A DNA stretch of 12,417 nucleotides from Dokdonella_A sp035263065 (GTDB lineage Bacteria > Pseudomonadota > Gammaproteobacteria > Xanthomonadales > Rhodanobacteraceae), in NCBI GenBank assembly GCA_035263065.1, contig DATFRS010000166.1, positions 1 through 12,417 of the forward strand. Direction: 5' to 3'. The notes below the pieces were generated by a model. It saw only the letters and a list, made by a program, of their open reading frames with translations. It was not told where the DNA came from and made no database searches. Of the stretch, positions 1 to 7,010 are shown one piece after another. Positions within the stretch are counted from its first letter, which is position 1, and every line of letters starts with the position of its first letter. Position numbers and translations under genes: made by a program.

Positions 1-586
1 ACGGCACGAACATCAGGAGCGCGAGGATGCCGACGCCCTTCGTGATCACGCCGACGCCGGCCGCGAAACAGCCGAGCCGATACGCGCGCCAGTTCGGGCC
101 GCGCAGGAAATGCAGCAGCAAGCCCCAGTTCGCGAGCGTGATCCATCCCATGACGAACGGGTCGATCTGCGCGCGCTTGACCTGGTACATGAACTGGAAC
201 ACGAACAGCACGGCGATCGCCGCGTAGAGACCCGCCTTGCGGCTCCACAGGCGCCGGCCGAGATCGTAGGTGAGACCGAGCGTCAGCAGGCCCGCGAGCA
301 GCGAAGGCAGCAGGAACGCGACGCGCCAGCTCCGCGTGAGCTCGTACGAGACCGCCTCGCTCCACATCAGCATCGGCGGCTTGTCGGAATAGAGCTCGCG
401 ACCGCGGTGCGGGAACAGCCAGTCGCCGGAGTCGACCATCTGCTTCGCGGCGAGCGTGAAGCGCGGTTCGTCGGACGGCCACGGATCGCGAAGCCCGATG
501 CCCGCGCCGAGCAGCACGAGCGCCAGCAGCATGAACAACCAGAACGCGCGCCGCTCGCGCACGTCGATCGAAGGTGCCGGAGTCAT
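1..586 (-). CDS. GT39 / ArnT-like membrane glycosyltransferase (N-terminal part, runs off the left edge)
   Basis: Only the first 195 residues are in the window. Residues 14-32 form a hydrophobic first membrane segment. It is followed by RDPWPSDEPRFTLAAKQM (33-50), the acidic Asp-Glu pair (D39, E40) and first periplasmic loop typical of the GT39/PMT superfamily (ArnT, PF13231-like). Next comes a DWLFPHRGRELYSDKPPMLMW segment (55-75), also characteristic of this family, and further hydrophobic segments near 89-105, 119-134, 145-161 and 171-193. Known members transfer a sugar from a polyprenyl-phosphate donor to lipid A, protein or another acceptor at the inner membrane; the acceptor cannot be told from this fragment. 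The start chosen is the ATG just before MTPAPSIDV; no strong ribosome binding site is visible. The gene lies 37 bases downstream of the lipoprotein gene on the same strand, so co-transcription is possible. Confidence 0.88.
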   Translation of the reverse strand, partial: MTPAPSIDVRERRAFWLFMLLALVLLGAGIGLRDPWPSDEPRFTLAAKQMVDSGDWLFPHRGRELYSDKPPMLMWSEAVSYELTRSWRVAFLLPSLLAGLLTLGLTYDLGRRLWSRKAGLYAAIAVLFVFQFMYQVKRAQIDPFVMGWITLANWGLLLHFLRGPNWRAYRLGCFAAGVGVITKGVGILALLMFVP

Positions 587-623
587 CGCGGGCCGCCGAG
601 GGAGTCGACCCTATGCTAGCAGC

Positions 624-1037
624 TCAGTGCAGGCCGTCGGCCTTCATCGCTTTCGCGTCGAGGCGATCGACGAGCTGGATCGGGCAACGATCGGGACCGA
701 CCATCACGGCCGCGCCGCCCGGCCTCACGACGCCGCCGTCGGCGGAGAGGAGGATCGTCTTCGTGCTCTCGAGCCCGAGGCACGCGCCGATGAGCGTCAG
801 GAGATACGCCTCGGCCGGCGACGTCCACACGACGACGTGATTCGGATCCGGAGAGTCCCAGTCGATGATGCGCGCGGAGTTGAACGCGGGCACGTTGCCG
901 CGGATGTAGCGCCGATAGTCGTTGGTCGTCGCGCGCGGCTTGTCGGGTGCGGCTGCAGCTGTCGTGTCGTCGTGCGAGCGCGTGCTCGCGCAAGCGGCGA
1001 GCGCGACGGCAAACGCAACGATGACACCGATCCGCAT
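624..1037 (-). CDS. DUF6491-like small lipoprotein
   Basis: The protein has 137 residues. It starts with a lipoprotein signal peptide, MRIGVIVAFAVALAAC, whose lipobox LAAC ends at C16, so it should be lipidated and anchored in the envelope. A low-complexity Ser/Thr/Ala/Pro linker (17-36) precedes a compact domain with YRRYIRGN (41-48), WTSPAEAYLLTLIGACLGLE (71-90) and a C-terminal DRCPIQLVDRL segment. Two further cysteines, C86 and C118, could pair. This pattern matches what I recall of the DUF6491 family common in Xanthomonadales, whose function is unknown. The frame stays open far upstream (to 1331), but the ATG at 1037 is preferred because GGAG lies six bases before it and it gives a clean signal peptide. 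The family name rests on recall; the lipoprotein call comes directly from the sequence. Confidence 0.85.
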   Translation of the reverse strand: MRIGVIVAFAVALAACASTRSHDDTTAAAAPDKPRATTNDYRRYIRGNVPAFNSARIIDWDSPDPNHVVVWTSPAEAYLLTLIGACLGLESTKTILLSADGGVVRPGGAAVMVGPDRCPIQLVDRLDAKAMKADGLH

Positions 1038-1204
1038 CGAGAGCTCCGCGACGGCACGCATGTGCACATGACGATACTGCGCGTGCCGATAGTCGCTGAC
1101 AAGCCGCCGCAAGGAAAGTTCGCGCACGCGTCGCGTAAACGTTTCCGCGACTCGGCTCGTCGCGCGCACGCGCTTTTCTGCCGAGTGCGTCACGCAGGAG
1201 ACAT

Positions 1205-1240
1205 TCCCGTTAACTCGCGTGCAACAGGAGGTTAACCGGA
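1205..1240. promoter_or_regulatory. Imperfect inverted repeat in the divergent intergenic region (candidate operator)
   Basis: TCCCGTTAAC (1205-1214) and GTTAACCGGA (1231-1240) are inverted copies matching at nine of ten positions, with 16 bases between them. Each arm contains the palindrome GTTAAC. The repeat lies in the 265-base gap between the divergent lipoprotein gene and the 84-codon gene, about 60 bases upstream of the latter. It is AT-rich against a GC-rich background. Nothing else recognisable was seen in this gap, and no convincing -35/-10 pair. A regulator site is an inference. Confidence 0.35.
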
Positions 1241-1302
1241 CTAACACTCGCCGTCGGTAGGCTTCACGGCACAACCGTGGATGGACAAGACGGAGCACAA
1301 CG

Positions 1303-1557
1303 ATGAACACCTCGCGCCACACCGAAGTCAACGTGCTGGGATACAGGATCGATCACGTCCGCGCGCGCCCCATCGTCGCGGATTTCGCGGGAACGGAGCC
1401 CGCACGCACGAGCGGGCTCGAGAGCTGGCGCGAGGTGCTCGCGCCGGAGAACGGCGCCGTGCTCGCGCGCTTCTCCTCGCGCGCCGAGGCCGAGCGCTAC
1501 ATCATCGATCGCGAGCTCGCCAACGCGCGCCGCGCGACGCAGCGCGACGCGGCCTGA
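1303..1557 (+). CDS. Small hypothetical protein, 84 aa
   Basis: I do not recognise this protein. It starts MNTSRHTEVNVLGYRIDHVR and ends in a helix-prone, Arg/Ala/Glu-rich tail (SRAEAERYIIDRELANARRA, about 59-78). There is no signal peptide, membrane segment or cysteine. It is probably a real gene: GGAG sits seven bases before the ATG, codon third positions are strongly G/C-biased like the neighbours, and the frame fills the space up to the next promoter region. A hairpin directly follows its stop codon. It is divergent from the lipoprotein gene and co-directional with arsC 111 bases downstream, but nothing ties its role to either. Confidence 0.6.
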   Translation: MNTSRHTEVNVLGYRIDHVRARPIVADFAGTEPARTSGLESWREVLAPENGAVLARFSSRAEAERYIIDRELANARRATQRDAA

Positions 1558-1560
1558 GCT

Positions 1561-1579
1561 GAAAACGCTGGGTGTTTTC
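1561..1579 (+). terminator. Short stem-loop after the 84-aa gene (weak terminator candidate)
   Basis: GAAAACGC (1561-1568) pairs with GTGTTTTC (1572-1579) through eight base pairs including one G-U, around a TGG loop, three bases after the stop codon of the 84-aa gene. The T-run is part of the stem and no T-tract follows, so it is at best a weak intrinsic terminator or a 3'-end stabilising hairpin. Confidence 0.3.
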
Positions 1580-1641
1580 CCGGCGCCCTTCTGGGTGCAG
1601 ACCGCACACGCATTGAATGAGGGTCCGGAAAGCGGCAAAGT

Positions 1642-1666
1642 CTGTCGAGCAAGGACAGCTCGACAG
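1642..1666 (+). promoter_or_regulatory. Perfect 9-bp inverted repeat immediately before the arsC start codon
   Basis: CTGTCGAGC (1642-1650) and GCTCGACAG (1658-1666) are perfect inverted copies around a seven-base spacer, AAGGACA. The right arm ends two bases before the arsC ATG. As RNA it forms a stable hairpin that displays the purine-rich AAGGA, the only Shine-Dalgarno-like sequence of arsC, in the loop. As DNA it is a 25-bp palindrome suited to a dimeric repressor. A weak promoter candidate, TTGAAT (1613-1618) with CAAAGT (1636-1641) at 17-base spacing, would place the transcript start inside the palindrome, which fits an operator. The two readings cannot be separated from sequence alone. 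Confidence 0.55.
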
Positions 1667-1668
1667 CC

Positions 1669-2025
1669 ATGCGGCAACCGACGATCTACCACAATCCGCG
1701 GTGCACGAAGTCGCGCGCGACGCTCGACCTCTTGACGGCGCGCGGCTATTCGCCGCGCATCGTCCACTATCTCGAGACGCCGCCGACCGCGGCCGAGCTC
1801 GAGCTCCTCGTCGACATGCTCGGCGTCGAGCCGCGCGCGCTGATGCGCCAGGACGAGGACGAGTACGCCGCGCTCGGCCTCGCCGATCCGAAGCGCACGC
1901 GCCGCGAGCTCATCGACGCGATCGTCGCGCATCCGCGCCTGCTCCAGCGTCCGATCGTCGTGCTCGGCACGAAGGCCGCGATCGGGCGGCCGCCCGAAGC
2001 CGTGCTCAAGATCCTGCCGGCCTGA
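1669..2025 (+). CDS. arsC: ArsC-family arsenate reductase (glutaredoxin-type, YfgD-like)
   Basis: The protein has 118 residues, the usual size for the glutaredoxin-dependent ArsC family, which is thioredoxin-fold and cytoplasmic and reduces arsenate to arsenite. The signature TIYHNPRCTKSR (5-16) contains the catalytic C12. R60, R94 and R107 fall at the positions of the three active-site arginines of the E. coli plasmid R773 enzyme. The pattern HYLETPP, LMRQDEDEYAALGLAD and IGRPPEAVLKIL is closest to the chromosomal YfgD subgroup, whose physiological substrate is less certain than that of ars-operon enzymes. No arsenite pump or ArsR lies beside it, so a housekeeping role is as likely as arsenic resistance. 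The start is fixed by the N-terminal signature. The gene is followed four bases later by a LysR regulator. Its initiation region carries a perfect inverted repeat. Confidence 0.88.
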   Translation: MRQPTIYHNPRCTKSRATLDLLTARGYSPRIVHYLETPPTAAELELLVDMLGVEPRALMRQDEDEYAALGLADPKRTRRELIDAIVAHPRLLQRPIVVLGTKAAIGRPPEAVLKILPA

Positions 2026-2029
2026 CGCC

Positions 2030-2941
2030 ATGGACAAGCTGCAAGCGATGCAGTTGTTCACGCGTGTCGTCGACACGGGCAGCTTCACCGCCGCGGCCGA
2101 GCAGATGGGCATCTCGCGCGCGCTCGCGAGCAAATTGATTCAAGGCCTCGAAGACACGCTCGGCGTGCGGCTGCTGAACCGCACGACGCGGCGCCTGAGC
2201 CTCACCGAATCCGGCCAGAACTACTACCAGCGCGTCAGCGACGTGCTGACGCGGCTCGGCGAAGCGGAAGCCGAGGCGACCGAGCTGCAGGTCGATCCGC
2301 GCGGCCGCCTGCGCGTCAGTGCGCCGATTCCGTTCTCGACCGTGCACCTCGCGCCGGCGCTCTCCGAGTTCCAGCGCCTGCATCCGCGGGTCGAGCTCGA
2401 TCTCAACCTCAACGACCGCCGCGTCGATCTCGTCGAGGAAGGCTTCGACGTCGCGATCCGCATCTCGCAGCTCGCCGATTCCTCGCTGATGGCGCGCAAG
2501 ATCGCGCCGTGCCGCATGGTCGCGGTCGCCTCGCCGGCCTATCTCGCCGCGCGCGGCGAGCCCGAAGTGCCCGGCGATCTCGCGAAGCACGAGTGCCTGC
2601 GCTACACGCTGACGCCGAACAGCGAGGCCTGGGAGTTCGAGCGCGACGGCATGTCGACTTCGGTGCCGGCGCACGCGCGGCTCGCGGTCAACAACGGCGA
2701 CTTCATCGCGGCGGCCGCCGCGGCCGACATGGGCATTGCGCGGCTGCCGACCTTCATCGTCGCGGATCACCTGCGCAAGGGGCGGCTGCGGCGGATTCTC
2801 ACCGCGTGGACGCTGCCGTCGCTCGCGGTGTACGCCGTGTATCCGCACACGCGCACGCTGCCGGCGAAGACGCGGCGGCTGATCGATTTTCTGGTGGAGC
2901 GGTTCGGGCCCGAGCCGTACTGGGATCGCGACCTTCCGTGA
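2030..2941 (+). CDS. LysR-family transcriptional regulator
   Basis: The protein has 303 residues, normal for the family. The N-terminal winged helix-turn-helix spans about residues 3-62: MQLFTRVVDTGSFTAAAEQM, ISRALASKLIQGLEDTLGVR, then LLNRTTRRLSLTESG. A linker helix leads to a type 2 periplasmic-binding-like effector domain (about 90-295) opening with GRLRVSAPIPFSTVHLAPAL. The subgroup resembles the large CrgA/DhcR-like set of LysR proteins; the ligand cannot be inferred. It starts four bases after the arsC stop with no clear Shine-Dalgarno, so translation is probably coupled to arsC and the two form one unit. LysR regulators usually face a divergent target. Here no divergent gene adjoins it, which leaves the arsC-LysR unit itself, and the palindrome before arsC, as possible targets. 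This last point is inference. Confidence 0.9.
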   Translation: MDKLQAMQLFTRVVDTGSFTAAAEQMGISRALASKLIQGLEDTLGVRLLNRTTRRLSLTESGQNYYQRVSDVLTRLGEAEAEATELQVDPRGRLRVSAPIPFSTVHLAPALSEFQRLHPRVELDLNLNDRRVDLVEEGFDVAIRISQLADSSLMARKIAPCRMVAVASPAYLAARGEPEVPGDLAKHECLRYTLTPNSEAWEFERDGMSTSVPAHARLAVNNGDFIAAAAAADMGIARLPTFIVADHLRKGRLRRILTAWTLPSLAVYAVYPHTRTLPAKTRRLIDFLVERFGPEPYWDRDLP

Positions 2942-2947
2942 TTTTCC

Positions 2948-3047
2948 CCCTCTCCCGCTTGCGGGAGAGGGTTGGGGTGAGGGCCGTCGGAGTGGAGCGC
3001 TTAGCCAGCGTGCCCTCACCCTACCCTCTCCCGCACGCGGGAGAGGG
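2948..3047. repeat. Inverted pair of REP-like extragenic palindromes between convergent genes
   Basis: Two copies of the palindrome CCCTCTCCCGC-NN-GCGGGAGAGGG occur, with stems 2948-2958/2961-2971 and 3024-3034/3037-3047; each is a perfect 11-bp stem with a two-base loop. Each copy has an extra head (TTGGGGTGAGGGC, 2972-2984, and its inverted near-copy GCCCTCACCCTA, 3012-3023), so arms of about 36 bases face each other around a 27-base centre (2985-3011). The arms differ only in a loop base and two or three head positions. This is the layout of REP/BIME elements, which are widespread in this lineage and can be mobilised by TnpA-REP (RAYT) transposases; none is in the window. Sitting between the LysR and omega-amidase stop codons, it probably also serves as a bidirectional transcription stop. 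Confidence 0.85.
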
Positions 3048-3058
3048 GAAAGAACGAG

Positions 3059-3859
3059 CTACACGCGCAATTCGAACTCGTCCGCGTCCATCCACGCCGG
3101 AAACCGCTCGCGATGCGCCGCGAGTGCCGCGGGATCGAGCGTCACCGTGACGACCTGCTCCTGCGCGCCGAGCTCGACGAGCGGCTGGCCGAGGAAATCG
3201 AACACGCCGCTGTCGCCCGAGTAATGCAGGTCGTTGCCGTCGACGCCGACGCGGTTGACGCCGAGCGAGTACGCGAGGTTCTCGATCGCACGCGCACGCA
3301 GCAGCGTGCTCCACGCGTAGCGCCGCGCGCTCGGCCAGTTCGCGACGAAGAACACGAGGTCGTAGTCGAAACGCCCTGCCGCGCGGTCGTAGCGGTTGCG
3401 CAGCCAGACCGGGAAGCGCAGGTCATAGCAGACCTGCGGGCAGATGCGCCAGCCGTCGAGCTCGACGATCAGGCGCGCGTCGCCGCCGCCATAACGCTCA
3501 TGCTCCTTCGACATGCGGAAGAGATGCCGCTTGTCGTAGAGCGCATGCGTGCCGTGCGGCGGCATCCAGACGAGCCGGTTGACGCAGCGGTCTCCTTCGC
3601 GCACGACAATGCTGCCGGTCACCGTGCAGCCGACTTCGGCGGCGAGCTCGCGCAGCCATTTGATGCCGGTGCCGTCCATCGTCTCGGCGTTGCCGAGCGT
3701 TTCGTTGGTGAAACCCGAGAGAAACGTCTCGGGCAGCACGATGAGATCGCTCCGCCCTTTCAGCGGACGCACGAGCGCGCCGTAGTACTCGCGGTTCGCG
3801 GCCGGATCGTGCCAGCGCGTCGCGCCCTGGACCAGCGAAACTCGAAGCGGTTTCGTCAT
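3059..3859 (-). CDS. Omega-amidase, nitrilase superfamily (YafV-like)
   Basis: The protein has 266 residues. The nitrilase-superfamily catalytic residues are visible in order: E44 in LIVLPETFLSGF, K110 in YDKRHLF and C144 in PQVCYDLRFPVW. The spacing and flanks, including the later VFFVANWPSARRYAW and YSLGVNRVGVDGN blocks, match the YafV/Nit2 omega-amidase branch. These enzymes hydrolyse alpha-ketoglutaramate and alpha-ketosuccinamate to the dicarboxylic keto acid and ammonia. It lies seven bases after the aminotransferase gene on the same strand; its GAGG ribosome binding site overlaps that gene's TGA stop (TGAGGATCCG before the ATG), indicating coupled translation. Together they let glutamine act as an effectively irreversible amino donor, as in methionine salvage and keto-acid repair. 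It is cytoplasmic, with no signal peptide. I am confident of the branch; the substrate is inferred from family and neighbour. Confidence 0.9.
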   Translation of the reverse strand: MTKPLRVSLVQGATRWHDPAANREYYGALVRPLKGRSDLIVLPETFLSGFTNETLGNAETMDGTGIKWLRELAAEVGCTVTGSIVVREGDRCVNRLVWMPPHGTHALYDKRHLFRMSKEHERYGGGDARLIVELDGWRICPQVCYDLRFPVWLRNRYDRAAGRFDYDLVFFVANWPSARRYAWSTLLRARAIENLAYSLGVNRVGVDGNDLHYSGDSGVFDFLGQPLVELGAQEQVVTVTLDPAALAAHRERFPAWMDADEFELRV

Positions 3860-3866
3860 CGGATCC

Positions 3867-5015
3867 TCACAGTGCGTGCAGGCGCTCGGCTGCCTGCTCG
3901 AGCGTCGCGTCGCTCTTGGCGAAGCAGAAGCGGATCAGGCGCTGGTCTGCCGGCGGCGATTCGTAGAACGCCGAGATCGGGATCGCCGCGACGCCGCCTT
4001 CCTTGACCAGCCACTCGCAGAACGCTAGATCGTCGCGGCCGTCGAGCGCCGAATAGTCGACGACCTGGAAATACGCACCGCCGACCGGCAGCGCCCGGAA
4101 GCGCGAGCCTTCTAGCAGCGCGCGGAAGCGGTCGCGCTTGGCCTGATAGAACGCCGGCAGATCGAGATAGTGCTGCGGATCCTTGTCGAGGATCTCGGCG
4201 AACGCCACCTGCGCGGGCGTGAAGGTGCAGAAGGTCAGGTACTGGTGCACCTTGCGGAACTCGGCCGACAGCGCGCGCGGCGCGATGCAGTAGCCGACCT
4301 TCCAGCCGGTGCAGTGGAACGTCTTGCCGAACGAGCTGACGACGAAGCTCCGCTCGGCGAGCTCGGCGTGGCGCAGCACGCTCTGGTGCGGATGGCCGTC
4401 GAAGACGATGTGCTCGTAGACCTCGTCGGACAGCACGAAGATGCCGCGCTCGCGCGTCGCGGCGGCGAGCTCGTCGAGATCGCTCGCGGTGAACACCGCG
4501 CCGCACGGGTTGTGCGGCGAGTTGACCAGGATCATGCGCGTCTTTGCCGTGATCGCGTCGCGGATGCGTTGCCAGTCCGGCGCGAACGTGCGCGGATGGA
4601 GCGGCACGTGCACCGCGCGGCCGCCGTTGAGCTCGATCGCGGGCTCGTAGCTGTCGTAGCAGGGATCGAGCACGATCACTTCGTCGCCGGGCCGCACGAC
4701 CGCCGCGATCGCCGCGAACAGCGCCTCGGTCGCGCCGGACGTCACCGTGATCTCGGTGTCCACGTTGACCTTGCGGCCGTACAGCGCCTCGGTCTTCTTC
4801 GCGATCTGCTCGCGCAGCACCGGGAGGCCCGTCATCGGCGCGTACTGGTTGCGTCCCGCGTTCATCGCCGCGGCGAGCGCGTCGCGCATCGCCTGCGGGC
4901 CGTCGAAGTCGGGAAAGCCCTGGCCGAGATTCACCGCCTTGTGCTCCAGCGCGAGCTGGCTCATGACGGTGAAGATGGTCGTGCCGACTTTCGGCAGCTT
5001 GGTTTCGATCTGCAT
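3867..5015 (-). CDS. PLP-dependent aminotransferase, YbdL/KAT class (methionine/glutamine transaminase)
   Basis: This is a fold-type I, class I/II aminotransferase of 382 residues from the ATG at 5015. A GTG two codons upstream (5021) would give 384 and is used for the numbering here. The sequence begins LPKVGTTIFTVMS and continues NLGQGFPDFDGP (31-42), YAPMTGLPVLR (60-70), SGATEALF (95-102), NSPHNPCG (167-174) with N171, SDEVYEH (198-204) with D199 and Y202, SSFGKTFHCTGWK with the PLP lysine K233, and IRFCFAK with substrate-binding R364. The opening and the SSFGKTFHCTGWKVGY block are typical of YbdL/kynurenine aminotransferase III-type enzymes, which transfer amino groups between methionine, glutamine or aromatic amino acids and keto acids. 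No clear Shine-Dalgarno helps decide the start. The downstream omega-amidase strongly supports glutamine as donor. It is 91 bases downstream of htpG on the same strand. Confidence 0.9.
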   Translation of the reverse strand: MQIETKLPKVGTTIFTVMSQLALEHKAVNLGQGFPDFDGPQAMRDALAAAMNAGRNQYAPMTGLPVLREQIAKKTEALYGRKVNVDTEITVTSGATEALFAAIAAVVRPGDEVIVLDPCYDSYEPAIELNGGRAVHVPLHPRTFAPDWQRIRDAITAKTRMILVNSPHNPCGAVFTASDLDELAAATRERGIFVLSDEVYEHIVFDGHPHQSVLRHAELAERSFVVSSFGKTFHCTGWKVGYCIAPRALSAEFRKVHQYLTFCTFTPAQVAFAEILDKDPQHYLDLPAFYQAKRDRFRALLEGSRFRALPVGGAYFQVVDYSALDGRDDLAFCEWLVKEGGVAAIPISAFYESPPADQRLIRFCFAKSDATLEQAAERLHAL

Positions 5016-5106
5016 GGTCACGCTTTTGTTTGGACGGCTAAAAGCCGGGCGCGCACCGATGGTAGCACGGCATCTCCCCGCCTCCGCCGCGGGAAACGAT
5101 TCCGCG

Positions 5107-6978
5107 CTATGCCAGCAACAGCCGATTCACGCGCCCGACGAACGCCGACGGATCCTCGAGCTGATCGCCTGCCGCGAGCCGCGCCTCGTCGAGCAGCAGG
5201 AGCCCGAGGTCCGCGCTGCGCGCCGCATCCGCCTCGCTTTCGATGCGCCGCACGAGCGGATGCTGCGGGTTGATCTCGAGCACCGGCGGCGACGCCGGCA
5301 CGTCGTGACCCGCCTCGCGCAAGAGCCGCTGCATGTGCAGCGCCATCTCGTGCTCGCCGAGCACGAGCACCGACGGCGAATCGGTGAGGCGATGGCTGAC
5401 GCGCACGTCGCCGACGCGCTCGCCGAGCAGCGCCTTCAGCTTGCCGACGATGCCAGCGGCCGACTGCTCGGCTTCCTTGCGCTTCTCGGCCTCGGCCGCA
5501 TCGGGCTGGTCGAGATCGCCCTTGCCCGCGTTGCGCAGCTTCTTGCCGGCGTACTCGCCGAGGTAGCCGATCATCCACTCGTCGATGCGGTCGGACAGCA
5601 GCAGCACTTCGATGCCGCGCGCCTTCAGGGCTTCGATCTGCGGGCTGTTGCGCGCGGCCGCATGCGAGTCGGCCGTGACGTACCAGATCGTGTCCTGCCC
5701 GACCGCCATGCGCGCGATGTAGTCGTCGAGCGAGACGGTCTTCTGCGTACCCTCGGACTTCGTCGACGCGAAGCGCAGGAGCCTGGCGATGCGCTCGCGG
5801 TTCGCGTGATCCTCGGCGATGCCTTCCTTCAGCACGTTGCCGAACGCGTCGGTGAACTTGCGGAATTTCTCGGGCTCTTCCTTGGCGACCCTCTCGAGCA
5901 GGTCGAGCACGCGCTTGACGCACGCACTGCGGATCTGCGCGAGCAGGCGGTTCTCCTGCAGGATCTCGCGGCTGACGTTGAGCGGCAGGTCGTCCGAATC
6001 GACGACGCCGCGCACGAAGCGCAGGTACGCCGGCAACAGCTGCTCGCTCGCGTCCATGATGAACACGCGGCGGATGTAGAGCTTGAGCCCCTTGCGCTCG
6101 TCGCGGCCGCTGAACATCGCGTCGAACGGCGGCTTTTCCGGCACGTAGAGCAGCAGCGTGTAGCTCTGCGAGCCCTCGACGCGGTTGTGCGTCCAGGCGA
6201 GTGCGTCGCCGAAGTCGTGCGTGATCGACTTGTAGAACGATTGATAGTCCTCGTCCTGGAGCTCGGACTTCGGCCGCGTCCACAGCGCCGACGCGTGATT
6301 GACCGTCTCGAACTCGTCGGTGGGCTTGCCGTCCTTCTGCTTCGGCAGGCGGATCGGGAACGCGACGTGATCGGAATAGCGCGCGACGAGGTCGCGGAGC
6401 TTCCACGCGTCGAGGAACTCGGCCTCGTCGTCCTTGAGGTGCAGCGTCACCGCCGTGCCACGCAGCGGAACGTCGACGCCTTCGAGCGTGTACTCGCCCG
6501 TGCCGGCCGACGCCCAGCGCACGCCGGCGTCCGTGGGCGCGCCGGCCTTGCGCGTCGTCAGCGTCACGCGGTCGGCGACGATGAACGCGGAATAGAAGCC
6601 GACGCCGAACTGGCCGATCAGCTGCGTGTCCTTGCGCGCGTCGCCCGACAGCGAGTCGAGGAAACGCCGCGTGCCCGAGCGCGCGATCGTGCCGATGTTC
6701 TCGACGACTTCCTCGCGCGTCATGCCGATGCCGTTGTCGCGCACGGTCAGCGTCTTGGCATCCTTGTCGAACGTGATGTCGATGCGCAGCTCGGCGTCGT
6801 CGGCCGTCAGCGCCGGATCGGACAATGCCGCGAAGCGCAGCTTGTCGCAGGCGTCGGAGGCGTTCGAGATCAGCTCGCGCAGGAAGATCTCCTTGTGCGA
6901 GTACAGCGAATGCGTGACGAGGTGCAGGACCTCGGCGACCTCGGCCTCGAAGGCCCGGGTTTCGGGGTTGGACGACAT
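5107..6978 (-). CDS. htpG: Chaperone HtpG (bacterial Hsp90)
   Basis: The protein has 623 residues, essentially the length of E. coli HtpG. The GHKL ATPase domain (about 1-215) shows EIFLRELISNASDACDKLR with E35 and N39, DNGIGMTREEVVENIGTIAR with D81, and the lid motif GQFGVGFYSAFIV (122-134). The middle domain (about 230-490) carries LPLNVSREILQEN, with R337 contacting ATP, and the C-terminal dimerisation domain ends at VNRLLLA. HtpG is the cytoplasmic, ATP-driven chaperone that helps refold and mature clients with DnaK. The frame is open upstream to 7059, but the ATG at 6978 is chosen because AGGA precedes it at normal spacing and MSSNPETRAFEAEV matches the family N-terminus. It is divergent from the secreted beta-propeller gene. 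A heat-shock-like promoter candidate lies about 33 bases upstream. Confidence 0.97.
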   Translation of the reverse strand: MSSNPETRAFEAEVAEVLHLVTHSLYSHKEIFLRELISNASDACDKLRFAALSDPALTADDAELRIDITFDKDAKTLTVRDNGIGMTREEVVENIGTIARSGTRRFLDSLSGDARKDTQLIGQFGVGFYSAFIVADRVTLTTRKAGAPTDAGVRWASAGTGEYTLEGVDVPLRGTAVTLHLKDDEAEFLDAWKLRDLVARYSDHVAFPIRLPKQKDGKPTDEFETVNHASALWTRPKSELQDEDYQSFYKSITHDFGDALAWTHNRVEGSQSYTLLLYVPEKPPFDAMFSGRDERKGLKLYIRRVFIMDASEQLLPAYLRFVRGVVDSDDLPLNVSREILQENRLLAQIRSACVKRVLDLLERVAKEEPEKFRKFTDAFGNVLKEGIAEDHANRERIARLLRFASTKSEGTQKTVSLDDYIARMAVGQDTIWYVTADSHAAARNSPQIEALKARGIEVLLLSDRIDEWMIGYLGEYAGKKLRNAGKGDLDQPDAAEAEKRKEAEQSAAGIVGKLKALLGERVGDVRVSHRLTDSPSVLVLGEHEMALHMQRLLREAGHDVPASPPVLEINPQHPLVRRIESEADAARSADLGLLLLDEARLAAGDQLEDPSAFVGRVNRLLLA

Positions 6979-7010
6979 GGGTTCCTCGGACGAATGGGCG
7001 GCTAGCGGCC

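Noticed and set aside
2948..3047. CRISPR-like array
   Set aside because: Only two repeats, in inverted rather than direct orientation, with self-complementary stems; this is a REP-type pair.
5035..5048. CGGCT-AAAA-AGCCG hairpin between htpG and the aminotransferase as a terminator
   Set aside because: The stem is only five pairs and no T-tract follows on the minus strand, so I would not claim it stops htpG transcription.
4747..7005. Long plus-strand open frame opposite htpG and the aminotransferase
   Set aside because: Arg/Leu/Ala/Val-rich shadow translation; the opposite strand encodes an intact HtpG with all ATPase motifs.
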